Counted from the stretch's first letter, positions 7,622-16,944 are shown. The stretch is 52,627 nucleotides of DNA from an uncultured Anaerolineae bacterium (GCA_937124585.1 CAKZKT010000018.1:1-52627); one strand, 5' to 3'. Numbers and translations: made by a program. Notes: generated by a model not told the origin, from the sequence alone.

Positions 7622-9046
7622 ATGCCCAAGCCTAAAACCCGTTATGTTTGCTCTGTTTGCGGCAGCGCGCAGCCCAAATGGCAGGGCAAATGCCCCGATT
7701 GCGGCGAGTGGAACACGCTGGTCGAGACGATCATCGCCGAAGCGCCGCCCGGCCGCGTGGGCAGTCCCTCCGCCAGTCCGGCCGGCGTTGGCCCCCTGGC
7801 GCTGCCCGACATTGCTGCAGATGGGTACGAGCGCATTCCCGTGCCCATCGGCGAGCTGAGCCGGGTGCTGGGCGGCGGCATCGTGCCTGGTTCGGTGGTC
7901 CTCATCAGCGGCGATCCGGGCATTGGCAAGAGCACGCTGCTCCTTCAGCTGTGCGCCGTGCTGGCCGAGGGGGGCACCGATCGGGCCGGTGCAGGTCGCG
8001 GGCCTGTCCTCTACGTCTCCGGCGAAGAATCCGCCAGTCAGATCAAGCTGCGCGCGGCGCGGCTGGGTATCGCCTCGCCGAATATCCTGGTGCTGGCCGA
8101 GACCCATCTGGAGAGCATCAGCGCGCACATCGAGAAGACGCAGCCCCGGCTGGTGGTTGTGGACTCGGTGCAGAGCATCTATTCTGATGCGATCCAGTCG
8201 GCTGCGGGCAGCGTGACCCAGGTGCGCGATTGTGCCGCGGCGTTGCTGCGGCTGGCCAAGTCGCAGACCTTCCCGCTTTTCCTGGTAGGCCACGTGACCA
8301 AAGAAGGCGCGATCGCCGGCCCGCGCGTGCTCGAACACATGGTGGACACTGTGCTCTACCTGGAGGGCGAGCGATTTCACTCTTTCCGTCTGCTGCGTTC
8401 GGTCAAGAATCGTTTCGGCTCCACGAACGAGGTCGGCGTGTTCGAGATGGCCGAGCGGGGCCTGGTTGAGGTGAAGAACCCGTCGGAGGCGTTTCTGGCC
8501 GAGCGACTGCCCAATGCAGCCGGTTCGGCCATCGCGGTGACCATGGAGGGCACGCGGCCGATCCTGGTCGAAGTGCAGGCGCTCACCAGCGCTACCGCGT
8601 TCGCGCAGCCACGGCGCACCGGCAACGGCGTGGATTTCAACCGGCTGCTGTTGGTCACGGCCGTCCTGAGCAAACGGGCCCGCGTGCGCTTGTCCGATCA
8701 GGATGTGTTCGTCAACGTTGTGGGCGGGCTGGAGGTCGAAGAGCCGGCGGCAGATCTGGCCATTGCTGCGGCCATTGCGTCATCGGCGCGCAATCGGCCC
8801 GTGGCAGCCGACCTGGCGCTGATCGGCGAGGTAGGGCTGAGCGGCGAACTGCGCAGCGTCGGCCAGCTGTCGCGGCGCATCAACGAGGCGGCCAAGCTCG
8901 GCTTTACCCGGGTGCTGGTGCCGAAGACGGTCGCGCGCAAGCTCGAACGGTCACCGGCCGGGCTCGAAGTGCTGGGCGCGCGCACTGTGCGCGAGGCAAT
9001 CGAAATGGCGCTGGTTCCGGCCGCGCCCGGCGACGAGGCCGGATAA
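7622..9046 (+). CDS. radA: DNA repair protein RadA
   Basis: RadA is a RecA-like branch-migration ATPase that helps RecA process recombination intermediates. It has 474 residues from ATG 7622, which gives the family-typical start MPKPKTRYVCSVCG; the reading frame extends 21 bases further upstream without support. The zinc finger is C10-C13...C24-C27. Walker A is GDPGIGKST at about 98-106. The RadA-specific KNRFG motif is present (about residue 260), and the C-terminal third is a Lon-protease-like domain (GGLEVEEPAADLAIA, then IGEVGLSGELR). Everything expected for a functional protein is there. It is probably transcribed alone from 7523-7551. Confidence 0.96.
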   Translation: MPKPKTRYVCSVCGSAQPKWQGKCPDCGEWNTLVETIIAEAPPGRVGSPSASPAGVGPLALPDIAADGYERIPVPIGELSRVLGGGIVPGSVVLISGDPGIGKSTLLLQLCAVLAEGGTDRAGAGRGPVLYVSGEESASQIKLRAARLGIASPNILVLAETHLESISAHIEKTQPRLVVVDSVQSIYSDAIQSAAGSVTQVRDCAAALLRLAKSQTFPLFLVGHVTKEGAIAGPRVLEHMVDTVLYLEGERFHSFRLLRSVKNRFGSTNEVGVFEMAERGLVEVKNPSEAFLAERLPNAAGSAIAVTMEGTRPILVEVQALTSATAFAQPRRTGNGVDFNRLLLVTAVLSKRARVRLSDQDVFVNVVGGLEVEEPAADLAIAAAIASSARNRPVAADLALIGEVGLSGELRSVGQLSRRINEAAKLGFTRVLVPKTVARKLERSPAGLEVLGARTVREAIEMALVPAAPGDEAG

Positions 9047-9092
9047 ACGCGTCCCTGGTGCTACGTGTATGGAAATCCTGTGCCGGCCTGGA

Positions 9093-9121
9093 TTCACAAG
9101 ATCTGCAAACCGTGATACAAT
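9093..9121 (+). promoter_or_regulatory. Sigma70-type promoter of the MFS gene
   Basis: TTCACA (9093-9098) and TACAAT (9116-9121) are separated by 17 bases. The likely transcription start is about 40 bases before the GTG start at 9167. Confidence 0.65.
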
Positions 9122-9166
9122 GCACGGCCAGCAGGTCATGATCTCTCGACAGGGTAGGCGATCATT

Positions 9167-10450
9167 GTGCCTCATTGGCAGCGTACTCTCTATACTTTGT
9201 GGGTGACCCAGTTCATCGCGGTCGCCGGTTTCTCGTTCGTCACGCCGTTCGTGCCCTACTACATTCAGGAATTGGGCGTCACAGACGTGCGGCAGGTCGG
9301 CATTTGGGCCGGGCTGGTCACTTCGGCGCAGGCGGTGAGCATGGCGCTGATCGCGCCGGTGTGGGGCGCGCTGGCCGACCGCTACGGCCGCAAGCTGATG
9401 GTGCTGCGCGCCACGTTCGGCGGCGCGGTGATCCTGACGTTGATGGGCTTTGTGTCCAACGTCCAGCAGCTGATGGCCCTGCGTTTTGTCCAGGGCCTTT
9501 TCACCGGCACCGTGCCGGCCACCATGGCCCTAGTCGCTGCCACTGCGCCGAAAGAGCGTTCGGGCATGGCGATGGGCTCGCTCCAGACGGCGATCTATCT
9601 GGGGGTATCGTTGGGGCCGCTGCTCGGCGGCATTTCCGGCGATGCGCTCGGCTACCGGCCGAGCTTCTGGGTGACGGGCGCGTTGCTTTTCATTTCCGGG
9701 CTTCTGGTGATGTTTTTTGTGCACGAGGAATTCCATCCCGTGACGAGCGCCGGCCGGAGCAAAGAGGGCGGCTACGTTGCCGGTCTGCTGATGGTCCTGT
9801 CGTCCATGTCGTTGCTGGCCGCATTTGCTGCACGCATTCTGCTGCGCATCGGCAACGGTGCCATCAATCCGATCTTGCCGCTCTACGTCCAGACGTTGTT
9901 GCCTGTCGGCGCCCAGATCGGCATCGTCACCGGCCTGATTTCCGGCGTCTCCTCGTTGGGCTCGGCGGTGGGTGCGCCCATCATCGGCAGCTGGAGCGAT
10001 CGGTTGGGCCAGCGTCGCCTGTTGATCATTTGCGCAGCGGCGGCCGGCATCTTTTTCGTGCCGCAGGCTTTCGTGCGTGATCCACGCTGGCTGATCATCT
10101 GGCAGTTTTGCAGCGGGTTCGCAGTTGGCGGCACCCTGGCGACTCTGACCGCGCTCCTGGCGAAGCTGACGCCGGAGGGCCGCGCCGGCGTGGTTTTCGG
10201 CCTGGATTCGAGTGCGATGGCCGTCTCCAACGCCACCGGTCCGCTGGCCGGAGCAGCCGTCGCGGCGGCCTGGGGGCTGCGCGCTCCCTTCCTGTTGACC
10301 AGCCTGATCTCATGGGCGGCCGCGTTCGTGATTGGGATCGGGGTGCGTTCGCGCCAGGAGCGTTCTCAGCCTGTTGTTTTGTCGCCGGCGGGGAACCTGG
10401 GCCGCGTGTCAGCAATCATTTCGAGGAGTGACCGTTTGAACGACAGGTGA
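9167..10450 (+). CDS. Major facilitator superfamily exporter
   Basis: This 427-residue protein starts at a GTG (MPHWQRTLYTLWVTQFIAV). About twelve membrane helices are evident as repeated hydrophobic blocks, with the MFS motif A between helices 2 and 3 (GALADRYGRKLMVLRA) and its second-half echo (SWSDRLGQRRLL). The GSLQTAIYLGVSLGPLLGG segment resembles motif C of drug:proton antiporters, so efflux of a small molecule (MdtG or TetA-like group) is the best guess; substrate cannot be read. The C-terminal 35 residues are polar and cytoplasmic. Its stop overlaps an alternative GTG start of the next gene, and the two are probably cotranscribed. Confidence 0.88.
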   Translation: MPHWQRTLYTLWVTQFIAVAGFSFVTPFVPYYIQELGVTDVRQVGIWAGLVTSAQAVSMALIAPVWGALADRYGRKLMVLRATFGGAVILTLMGFVSNVQQLMALRFVQGLFTGTVPATMALVAATAPKERSGMAMGSLQTAIYLGVSLGPLLGGISGDALGYRPSFWVTGALLFISGLLVMFFVHEEFHPVTSAGRSKEGGYVAGLLMVLSSMSLLAAFAARILLRIGNGAINPILPLYVQTLLPVGAQIGIVTGLISGVSSLGSAVGAPIIGSWSDRLGQRRLLIICAAAAGIFFVPQAFVRDPRWLIIWQFCSGFAVGGTLATLTALLAKLTPEGRAGVVFGLDSSAMAVSNATGPLAGAAVAAAWGLRAPFLLTSLISWAAAFVIGIGVRSRQERSQPVVLSPAGNLGRVSAIISRSDRLNDR

Positions 10451-10473
10451 TTTTCTCGATGCGGAGGGCAGCC

Positions 10474-10836
10474 ATGCGACCGAAGATAGATGATACATGG
10501 TTCGGCAGCATCACGGTGGAGGGTCAGCGGTACGAGCACGATATCATCATCCGCCTGAGCGGCAAGGTGCGCAAACGCGACAAGGCCCTGTCCAAAGCAG
10601 TTTACGGTACATCTCACATCATCAGCCTGGCCGAGATCGAGGATCTCTATCGCAAGAAGGCGACGCGCCTCATCATCGGCACCGGGCAGTCGGGGCAGGT
10701 GCGCCTGTCGCAGGAGGCCGCCGAGTTCCTGAAAGCGCAGGGTTGCCCGGTGGATCTCTACCCGACCCCGATCGCGATCCAGCGCTGGAATGAAGCCGAG
10801 GGCGCCGTCTTGGGCCTGTTTCATGTGACCTGTTGA
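10474..10836 (+). CDS. Mth938-like domain protein (DUF498)
   Basis: A 120-residue protein of the Mth938/AAMDC fold. Recognisable features are IDDTWFGSITVEGQ near the start, the central LIIGTGQSGQVRLS, VDLYPTPIAIQRWN, and the end GLFHVTC, all matching the family consensus (IGTG loop, T-x-x-A-x-x-x-W/Y-N, H-x-T-C). The family's biochemical function is unknown. The start at 10474 is preferred because GGAGGG lies just upstream; a GTG at 10447 would overlap the MFS stop. A conserved basic segment near residue 30-45 (KVRKRDKALSK) is compatible with nucleic-acid or anion binding, but this is speculation. Confidence 0.85.
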   Translation: MRPKIDDTWFGSITVEGQRYEHDIIIRLSGKVRKRDKALSKAVYGTSHIISLAEIEDLYRKKATRLIIGTGQSGQVRLSQEAAEFLKAQGCPVDLYPTPIAIQRWNEAEGAVLGLFHVTC

Positions 10837-10878
10837 TCCCGGCGGAAACACGTGACACACGAGAGAAGAACGAGCATC

Positions 10879-11703
10879 ATGTTAAGAAATGCAACACTGG
10901 CATTCGTCGGTTCCGGCGTCATGGGCGAAGCGATGATCCGCGGCATCCTGAACCAACGCCTGTTGGAGCCGGAGGCGATCACGGCCAGCGATCCGTTGCC
11001 CGACCGGCTGCAGGTGCTGCGCGGGCGCTACGGCGTGCGCACGACAACCGACAATCAGGCCGCAGTCCGTGCTTCAACGATCACGATCCTCAGCATTAAG
11101 CCACAGAGCATCCCGAAAGTGCTGCCGGAGATCCGAGAGGTGATCGCCCCCGACGCGCTGGTCGTCAGCATCGTGGCCGGGGTGACGATCAACCGGCTGC
11201 ACCGGGGTCTGGGCATCGAGCGGATCGTGCGGGCCATGCCCAACACGCCAGGCCAGGTGGGCCACGGTATGACGGTCTGGACCGCAACGGCCACGGTGGA
11301 TGATACGGGCCGACGTCAGGCGCAGGCGATCCTCGGCGCGCTGGGCAAAGAGCTGTATGTGGATGAAGAGGGCTACCTGGACATGGCGACCGCGCTCAGC
11401 GGCACCGGTCCGGCCTATGTTTTCCTCTTCATGGAGGCGCTCATTGACGCCGGCGTGCACATGGGGTTTTCCCGGCGGATCGCCCAGGAGCTGGTCTATC
11501 AGACCATCGAGGGTGCGGTGGCCATCGCGCGCGCCAGCGGCGCGCATCCCACCGAGCTGCGCAACCAGGTCACCTCGCCTGGCGGCACCACTGCCGAGGC
11601 GCTCTATCAACTGGAGAAAGGCGGTTTCCGCACCGTGATCTCCAAAGCGATCTGGGCTGCATATCAACGTTCGCGTGCCCTGGGAGAGATGGGGGAAAAG
11701 TGA
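10879..11703 (+). CDS. proC: Pyrroline-5-carboxylate reductase
   Basis: ProC catalyses the last step of proline synthesis, reducing pyrroline-5-carboxylate with NAD(P)H. The protein has 274 residues, the usual length. The N-terminal Rossmann motif is LAFVGSGVMGEAMIRGIL. The C-terminal dimerisation domain carries ALSGTGPAYVFLFMEAL and VTSPGGTTAEAL, both diagnostic. The ATG at 10879 is chosen because it places the Rossmann strand at the very N-terminus; a GTG 27 bases upstream is possible. It overlaps yggT by 4 bases, an arrangement common near proC in bacteria. Confidence 0.95.
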   Translation: MLRNATLAFVGSGVMGEAMIRGILNQRLLEPEAITASDPLPDRLQVLRGRYGVRTTTDNQAAVRASTITILSIKPQSIPKVLPEIREVIAPDALVVSIVAGVTINRLHRGLGIERIVRAMPNTPGQVGHGMTVWTATATVDDTGRRQAQAILGALGKELYVDEEGYLDMATALSGTGPAYVFLFMEALIDAGVHMGFSRRIAQELVYQTIEGAVAIARASGAHPTELRNQVTSPGGTTAEALYQLEKGGFRTVISKAIWAAYQRSRALGEMGEK

Positions 11704-11984
11704 ACTACGCTGTCATTAATTTGATCAATTTGATCTTCGACATCCTGATCCTGTTGATCTTCGTAGATGTGATCGGCAGCTGGGTGGTGGCGCTGCGGAT
11801 CCGGCTGCCCGATGCGGTCTTTCGGCTGCTCGAGGTCGTCCATTCCCTGATTGCGCCGATCATGGAGCCGGTGCGACGCATCATTCCGCCGATCGGCGGC
11901 CTCGACCTCTCGCCGATCGTGGTGCTCATCGGCTTGCAAGTGATCCAGCGCGTGTTGCTTTCGGTTTTGGCCGGCTTCCGGTGA
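11700..11984 (+). CDS. YggT family membrane protein
   Basis: This 94-residue integral membrane protein starts at a GTG inside the proC stop (GTGA). Two hydrophobic segments (about 5-35 and 68-92) flank the family motif: PIMEPVRRIIPPIGGLDLSP. YggT proteins are found next to proC in many bacteria and have been linked to membrane or osmotic functions, but no mechanism is established. Translational coupling makes cotranscription with proC near certain. Confidence 0.88.
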   Translation: MNYAVINLINLIFDILILLIFVDVIGSWVVALRIRLPDAVFRLLEVVHSLIAPIMEPVRRIIPPIGGLDLSPIVVLIGLQVIQRVLLSVLAGFR

Positions 11985-11997
11985 TGGGGGGCGTCAT

Positions 11998-12384
11998 ATG
12001 AGTGCAAAATTGCGGGGACGAATGAACGCCGGATTGCTGGTTGGCATCATTGCCGGGTTGTTGGTCGGCTGCGTGGCGATGCCGGCTGCACCGATGCCGC
12101 CACAGCCGGCCGCGCCGACCGCCGGCCCCGCAGAGCCGCCTGCGGTAATCCTGGCAAAGGAGGACCTGGCGCAGCGTCTGGGCATCCCGGCGGACGACAT
12201 CACAACGCGCTCAGTTGAGGCGGTGAACTGGCCTGATGCCAGCCTTGGCTGCCCGCAGCCCGATATGATGTACGCGCAGGTCGTGACGCCGGGCTATCGG
12301 ATCGTGCTAGAGGCCCGCGGGCAGGCCTACACATACCACACCGGCGGCACAACTGTTGTGCTTTGCCAGCCGCAATTGAAATGA
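11998..12384 (+). CDS. Small lipoprotein of unknown function
   Basis: This 128-residue protein begins with a lipoprotein signal ending in LLVGC (Cys25), then a Pro/Ala-rich spacer to about residue 50. The folded part (about 50-125) contains WPDASLGCPQPDMMYAQVV, then TPGYRIVLEARGQAYTYHTG. I recognise this as a recurrent extracytoplasmic module in Chloroflexota and cyanobacteria, but I know of no function for it. Two Cys residues in the folded domain (in LGCPQ and VLCQP) could form a disulfide. It is the last gene of the proC-yggT unit, and a perfect hairpin follows its stop. Confidence 0.8.
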   Translation: MSAKLRGRMNAGLLVGIIAGLLVGCVAMPAAPMPPQPAAPTAGPAEPPAVILAKEDLAQRLGIPADDITTRSVEAVNWPDASLGCPQPDMMYAQVVTPGYRIVLEARGQAYTYHTGGTTVVLCQPQLK

Positions 12385-12411
12385 AACCAGGGAGGCGCGG
12401 CCCTGTCCCTC

Positions 12412-12443
12412 CGTGCCAGGCACCTGCCGGGGTGCCTGGCACG
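12412..12443. terminator. Perfect 13-bp hairpin after the proC-yggT-lipoprotein unit
   Basis: CGTGCCAGGCACC (12412-12424) pairs perfectly with 12431-12443 around a 6-base loop. It starts 28 bases after the lipoprotein stop, and a TTTT run lies about 10 bases beyond it, compatible with an intrinsic terminator. It also argues that the protease is not translated from the open frame upstream of 12498. Confidence 0.6.
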
Positions 12444-12497
12444 TCTGACGGCTATTTTCGAGCCAGAACAACGGGCGGCCGCCGCACGGCGATAGGA

Positions 12498-15400
12498 ATG
12501 CGGCTCCTCGCGGCATGCGCGATCGTGGCGTTGCTGGGTTTTGGTCTGCTTTGGGCTGCCCGCAGCGCCCTCGCCGCGGCTGTTGGCCTGTCCGAACCGT
12601 CGAGCCGACCGGCAGCCAGCGCCGCCACGCCGACCGTTTCTCCCCTCAAGCAGCCTCCGGCTGATGGTCGCGCCGCGATGCCGGCGTCCCATGCCGGTGT
12701 CCACCCTGCTTTGCTCCGCGCGTTGGCCGTTGCCCGGCCCGACGACTATCTCCCCATCATTGTCGAATGGGCCGGGACAGACGTGCTGGCTGGCCAGCTC
12801 GCGGCGCTGCCCGTCCAGACCGATCGCGTGACACAGCGTCGGCAGGTGATCGCGGCATTGCAGGCCAGCAGTCAGCAGGCCACGGCCGCGCTGCGTGCTG
12901 CGTTGACGGACGCGGTGGCGGCCGGCCAGGCGCGGCAGGTGCGCGCATTCTGGATCAGCCCTGTGATTGCACTGGAGGCCCGGCCCGAATTGATTGCCAG
13001 CCTGGCCGCGCGGCCCGATGTGGTCGCGCTGCGCCTGGATGCGCCGATTCCCCTGCAGCAGCCGATGTTCGAGGCTGCCACCGCGCCGCAGGCGGCTGCC
13101 GCAGCCCTGTGGAATCTGGCCATGATCCGCGCTGATCTTGCCGCGGCCCTTGGCCTCGATGGTGCCGGGGTTGTGGTCGCCAATTTGGACACCGGTGTGG
13201 ACTGGCAGCATCCGGCCCTGCTCACGAAGTACCGCGGCTATCGCGAGCGCGGCCCGGCCGTCCACCGTGGCAACTGGCATGTCTCGACCAACGAACCCTA
13301 CCTCTATCCCGGCGATGGCAACGGGCACGGCACGCATACCATGGGCACGATCGTCGGCGATGATGGCGCGGGCAATCGCGTCGGTGTGGCGCCCGCCGCG
13401 CGCTGGATCGCAGTCAAGCTGTTCACCAACGAGGGCTTCACCTACGAAAGCTGGATTCACGATGCATTCGAATGGGTCATGGCGCCAGAAGGCGATCCCG
13501 CGCTGGCGCCCGACATCGTGAACAATTCATGGGGCAGCGAACAGAGCGCAAACGAGGCCTTTCGCCAGGATGTGCAGGCGCTGATTGCGGCGGGTATTTT
13601 GCCGGTTTTTGCTGCCGGCAACAGCGGCCCGCGCACGGGCTCGGTGCACAGCCCGGCCAGCTATCCAGAGGCGCTGGCCGTGGCTGCGCTCGATGTCGAG
13701 GGCCAGGTGACCACGTTCTCTTCCCGTGGGCCCAGTCCCTGGGGCAACGTGAAGCCGGAGGTTGCTGCGCCGGGCGTGGCGGTGCTGTCTGCATTTCCGG
13801 GCGGCGGCTGGGCATACGGCACGGGCACCAGCATGGCCGCGCCGCATGTGACCGGCCTGGCCGCGCTGCTGCGCCAGGCGCTTCCCGGCGCATCGGCTGA
13901 TCTGCTCGCTGCGCTCATCCAGGAGACTGCCCGGCCGCTGGCCGAGGAGATCCCGAACAACGACACCGGCTACGGGCTGGTGGACGCTTACGCAGCCGCT
14001 TTGCGCGTGACCCCGACCGGCGAGATCGCCGGCCGTGTGCTGAGACCGGATGGCGGCGGGATCGCTCGCGCGCAAATCACGGCCATCCCGCACGCCGCTG
14101 TCGCGGCCACAGTGACCGCGGTCACCGATGCGACCGGCGCCTTCACCCTGGCGCTGCGCCCTGGCCTCTACGATGTCGAGGGCCGCGCGTTTGGGTTCGC
14201 TGCCGGTCGCGTCGGTGGCGTCCAGGTTGACGCGGGACGACGCCGGTCGCTGAGCCTCATCTTGACGGCGTTGCCCGTCGGTTCGGTCTTCGGCCGCGTG
14301 ACCGATAGCGACACGGCCGCGCCCCTTTCGGCGACGGTCACGGTGGATGGTGTGCCCGTGCAAACGCAGACCGACCCGACCACCGGGCTGTACAGCCTGG
14401 CGCTCCCCGACGGGGCCTGGATGCTTCGTTTCATGGCGGACGCGCATCGCATCGTCCGCCGCACGATTGCCATCACGGCCGGAGCCGGCCAGGCGCTCGA
14501 CGTGGCGCTCCCCTCTGCCCCGCGCATCCTGCTGGTGGACAGTGGGCCGTGGTATTACGGCAGCCAGATCGGCTATTTCACCGATGCGCTCGAAATATTG
14601 AACTATCCGTTCCGGCTCTGGCCCATCCGCAGCCAGACGGACGCGGCTGACCTGCCTGGCTCGCGGCCCGGGCTGAGGATATTGCGGGCCTACGATGTCG
14701 TCATCTGGTCGGCGCCGCTCGATTCGCCGGGGCTGGTCGGCGCTGCGAACGATCTGCGCATCTATCTGAATTCCGGTGGCCGGCTGCTTCTGAGCGGGCA
14801 GGATATCGCCTACTTCGACGGCGGAGGCACGATCTTCGAGGCACCGCAGCCTTATTTCTTCGATCTGCTGGGGCTGCGCTGGGAGGACGAAGCCGGGTTG
14901 GCCACTTTGTTCGGCGCGGCTGCCGGCCCGCTTGCCGGCATCACCGTGACGCTGAATACGGCCGACAGCGCACGCAATCAGCTGCACCCGGATCAGGTGT
15001 ACATCCGGCCCGATCGTCTGACGCAGCCACTGTTGACGTGGCCGGGCGGCCAGGTCGGTGGCGCATTTGCGGGCGACTGTCAGCCATTCCGCGCTGCCTG
15101 GCTGGGCTTCGGGCTGGAGGGCGCCGGACCGGAGGCGGTGCGGCTGGAGACGTTGGGCCGCCTGCTGGATTGGGCGGTCGCCGCACCGACGCCGTACGGT
15201 CTGACGGTGACCGTTCCCGCCGCGCCCCTCATCGGGCCAGCCGGCAGCACCGTCACCGGGACGATTCAGGTGCGATCTACGGGTGTGCTCTCGGACACGG
15301 CAGATGTTCAGGTCACGGGCGGTCCGTGGCCGCTTCTCCTGATCCTGGCCGACGGCAGCCCGGTGACCGGCGCGGCCGCTTTTCCGCTGGGCCGCTGCGC

Positions 15401-16892
15401 CGGTGCCGCCCTGGAGCTGCGGGTTGACATTCCGCTCACAGCCGCCGTGCATGCCCGCAGCGTCTACACCTTCACCTTTCGCAGCCGAGGCGACCCGACC
15501 CAGGTGCAAACAACCACCGTGGTCGTCAAAACACCGGCGCCGGTCCTGTTCGTGGACGATGAGCGATGGTACCATCATCAGGATCGCTACTTCACGGCGC
15601 TGGAGGCTTTGGGGCTGGCCTATGACGTGTTCGACACCGGCGGCGGCAACTGGGGACCGCCGACCGATACGCTGGGCCGTTATCCACTCACGATCTGGAC
15701 GACCGGCTACGACTGGTATAGCCCGTTGAGCGCGGAGGAGGAGAACCGGCTGGCTGCCTATCTCGATGCCGGCGGTCGCCTGCTGCTGGTCGGTCAGGAT
15801 ATCCTGGATGTATCCGGCCTGACCGATTTCGTGCGCGATCGGCTGGGCGTGCTCGACGCCACACTCTCCGTCACGGCGACCGAGGTGCTCGGCGTGCCGG
15901 CCGGGCCGCTGGGCGAAGACCTGGGGCCATGGCGGCTCGTCTATCCTTTCACCAATTGGAGCGACGCGGTGATTCCCCGGCCCGGCGCGCAGGGCGTCCT
16001 GCTGGATCAGCATCCGTACATCGTGGGTGTGGTGAACGGGACATCGGGCTGGCGCACGGCGTTTTTCCCCTTCCCGCTCGAGGCGCTCAGTGATGCGGCG
16101 CGGCAGAGGCTGCTCGAACGGACGACTCTCTGGCTCAGCCCGCTGGGCGAGAGCCGCCTGCTGGTGCCGCCGTTCGCGACCGCAGGCAGCCGTGTCCCCG
16201 TGACGCTGACGCTGGGGCTGGCGACCGATGCGCCGCGCGCCGGCCTGGTCGCGCGTTTGCCGCTTCCGGCGGGGGTGACTGTGGTGCCGGGCAGCGAGCG
16301 CGGCCCCTGGCGTTTTGACGCCGGCCAGGCCGCGCTCTACTGGACAGGTGCGCTCACTCCCGGCGTGACGCTGACTCTGGGCACCGATCTGATCGTGCCG
16401 ACCGGCATCCCTGCGGGCCGACATTTGCCCCTCCGCGCCGAACTGGGCGCCGGCGCCGGCCTGACGGTGACCGCAGCGGCCGATCTGTTCGTGGATGTGC
16501 CCTGGTTGAGCGCGTACGAGGAGGCGACGCCTGTGCGGCTCTGGCTCGGTGAGACCGCGCAGTTCACGATTACCGTGCAGAACATCGGCCTGCTGCCGAC
16601 CACGGCCCGGCTGACCGACACGTTGCCGGCGGAGATCCGGCTGGTGACTGGGAGTGCGTGGGCCTCGCGCGGGAACGTGACGGTGAGCGCCACGCGCGTG
16701 CGCTGGTCGGACGTGCTGGCGCCGGGCGAGCAGGCGCAGATTGGTTTTCGTGGGGTGCTTGCGACGACGCAGCAGGGTGTTCGCGTTGCCGATCGCGTCG
16801 AGGTGACGGACGACTTTGGCCGGCGGATCATCGCCTGGGCCGAGGTGCAGGCGCTGGCGCGCGTGCATCTGCCGATGATTTGGCGACGATAG
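12498..16892 (+). CDS. Giant secreted subtilisin-like protease (S8) with repeat domains
   Basis: This 1464-residue protein resembles bacillopeptidase F at its N-terminus. ATG 12498 gives a clean signal peptide (MRLLAACAIVALLGFGLLWA). A propeptide-like I9 region spans about 70-195. The S8 domain has the catalytic Asp in ANLDTGVDWQHP (about 230), His in GHGTHTMGTIVG (about 277), Asn of the oxyanion hole in AAGNSGP, and Ser in GTSMAAPHVTGLAAL (about 444). Next come two carboxypeptidase-regulatory-like beta domains (about 505-590 and 593-670). Two copies of a glutamine-amidotransferase/ThuA-like fold follow (about 675-895 with ILLVDSGPWYY and GGRLLLSGQDI; about 1015-1215 with VLFVDDERWYH and GGRLLLVGQDI), separated by a beta domain. 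Two DUF11-like domains come last, and the protein ends in HLPMIWRR. It probably degrades extracellular protein. Confidence 0.9.
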   Translation: MRLLAACAIVALLGFGLLWAARSALAAAVGLSEPSSRPAASAATPTVSPLKQPPADGRAAMPASHAGVHPALLRALAVARPDDYLPIIVEWAGTDVLAGQLAALPVQTDRVTQRRQVIAALQASSQQATAALRAALTDAVAAGQARQVRAFWISPVIALEARPELIASLAARPDVVALRLDAPIPLQQPMFEAATAPQAAAAALWNLAMIRADLAAALGLDGAGVVVANLDTGVDWQHPALLTKYRGYRERGPAVHRGNWHVSTNEPYLYPGDGNGHGTHTMGTIVGDDGAGNRVGVAPAARWIAVKLFTNEGFTYESWIHDAFEWVMAPEGDPALAPDIVNNSWGSEQSANEAFRQDVQALIAAGILPVFAAGNSGPRTGSVHSPASYPEALAVAALDVEGQVTTFSSRGPSPWGNVKPEVAAPGVAVLSAFPGGGWAYGTGTSMAAPHVTGLAALLRQALPGASADLLAALIQETARPLAEEIPNNDTGYGLVDAYAAALRVTPTGEIAGRVLRPDGGGIARAQITAIPHAAVAATVTAVTDATGAFTLALRPGLYDVEGRAFGFAAGRVGGVQVDAGRRRSLSLILTALPVGSVFGRVTDSDTAAPLSATVTVDGVPVQTQTDPTTGLYSLALPDGAWMLRFMADAHRIVRRTIAITAGAGQALDVALPSAPRILLVDSGPWYYGSQIGYFTDALEILNYPFRLWPIRSQTDAADLPGSRPGLRILRAYDVVIWSAPLDSPGLVGAANDLRIYLNSGGRLLLSGQDIAYFDGGGTIFEAPQPYFFDLLGLRWEDEAGLATLFGAAAGPLAGITVTLNTADSARNQLHPDQVYIRPDRLTQPLLTWPGGQVGGAFAGDCQPFRAAWLGFGLEGAGPEAVRLETLGRLLDWAVAAPTPYGLTVTVPAAPLIGPAGSTVTGTIQVRSTGVLSDTADVQVTGGPWPLLLILADGSPVTGAAAFPLGRCAGAALELRVDIPLTAAVHARSVYTFTFRSRGDPTQVQTTTVVVKTPAPVLFVDDERWYHHQDRYFTALEALGLAYDVFDTGGGNWGPPTDTLGRYPLTIWTTGYDWYSPLSAEEENRLAAYLDAGGRLLLVGQDILDVSGLTDFVRDRLGVLDATLSVTATEVLGVPAGPLGEDLGPWRLVYPFTNWSDAVIPRPGAQGVLLDQHPYIVGVVNGTSGWRTAFFPFPLEALSDAARQRLLERTTLWLSPLGESRLLVPPFATAGSRVPVTLTLGLATDAPRAGLVARLPLPAGVTVVPGSERGPWRFDAGQAALYWTGALTPGVTLTLGTDLIVPTGIPAGRHLPLRAELGAGAGLTVTAAADLFVDVPWLSAYEEATPVRLWLGETAQFTITVQNIGLLPTTARLTDTLPAEIRLVTGSAWASRGNVTVSATRVRWSDVLAPGEQAQIGFRGVLATTQQGVRVADRVEVTDDFGRRIIAWAEVQALARVHLPMIWRR

Positions 16893-16944
16893 GCTGTGGG
16901 GGGGCCGCGGAGGCCCGCGCCGCCCGTCACAGAAAGGAGCAATT

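Noticed and set aside
12363-12497. N-terminal extension of the subtilase
   Set aside because: It would translate through the perfect hairpin at 12412-12443 and place 45 polar residues before the signal peptide.
13527-16868. A 1113-codon open frame antisense to the subtilase
   Set aside because: Its product is His/Arg/Gln-rich with no recognisable domain, while the opposite strand encodes a clear multi-domain protease. Long antisense frames are common in GC-rich DNA.
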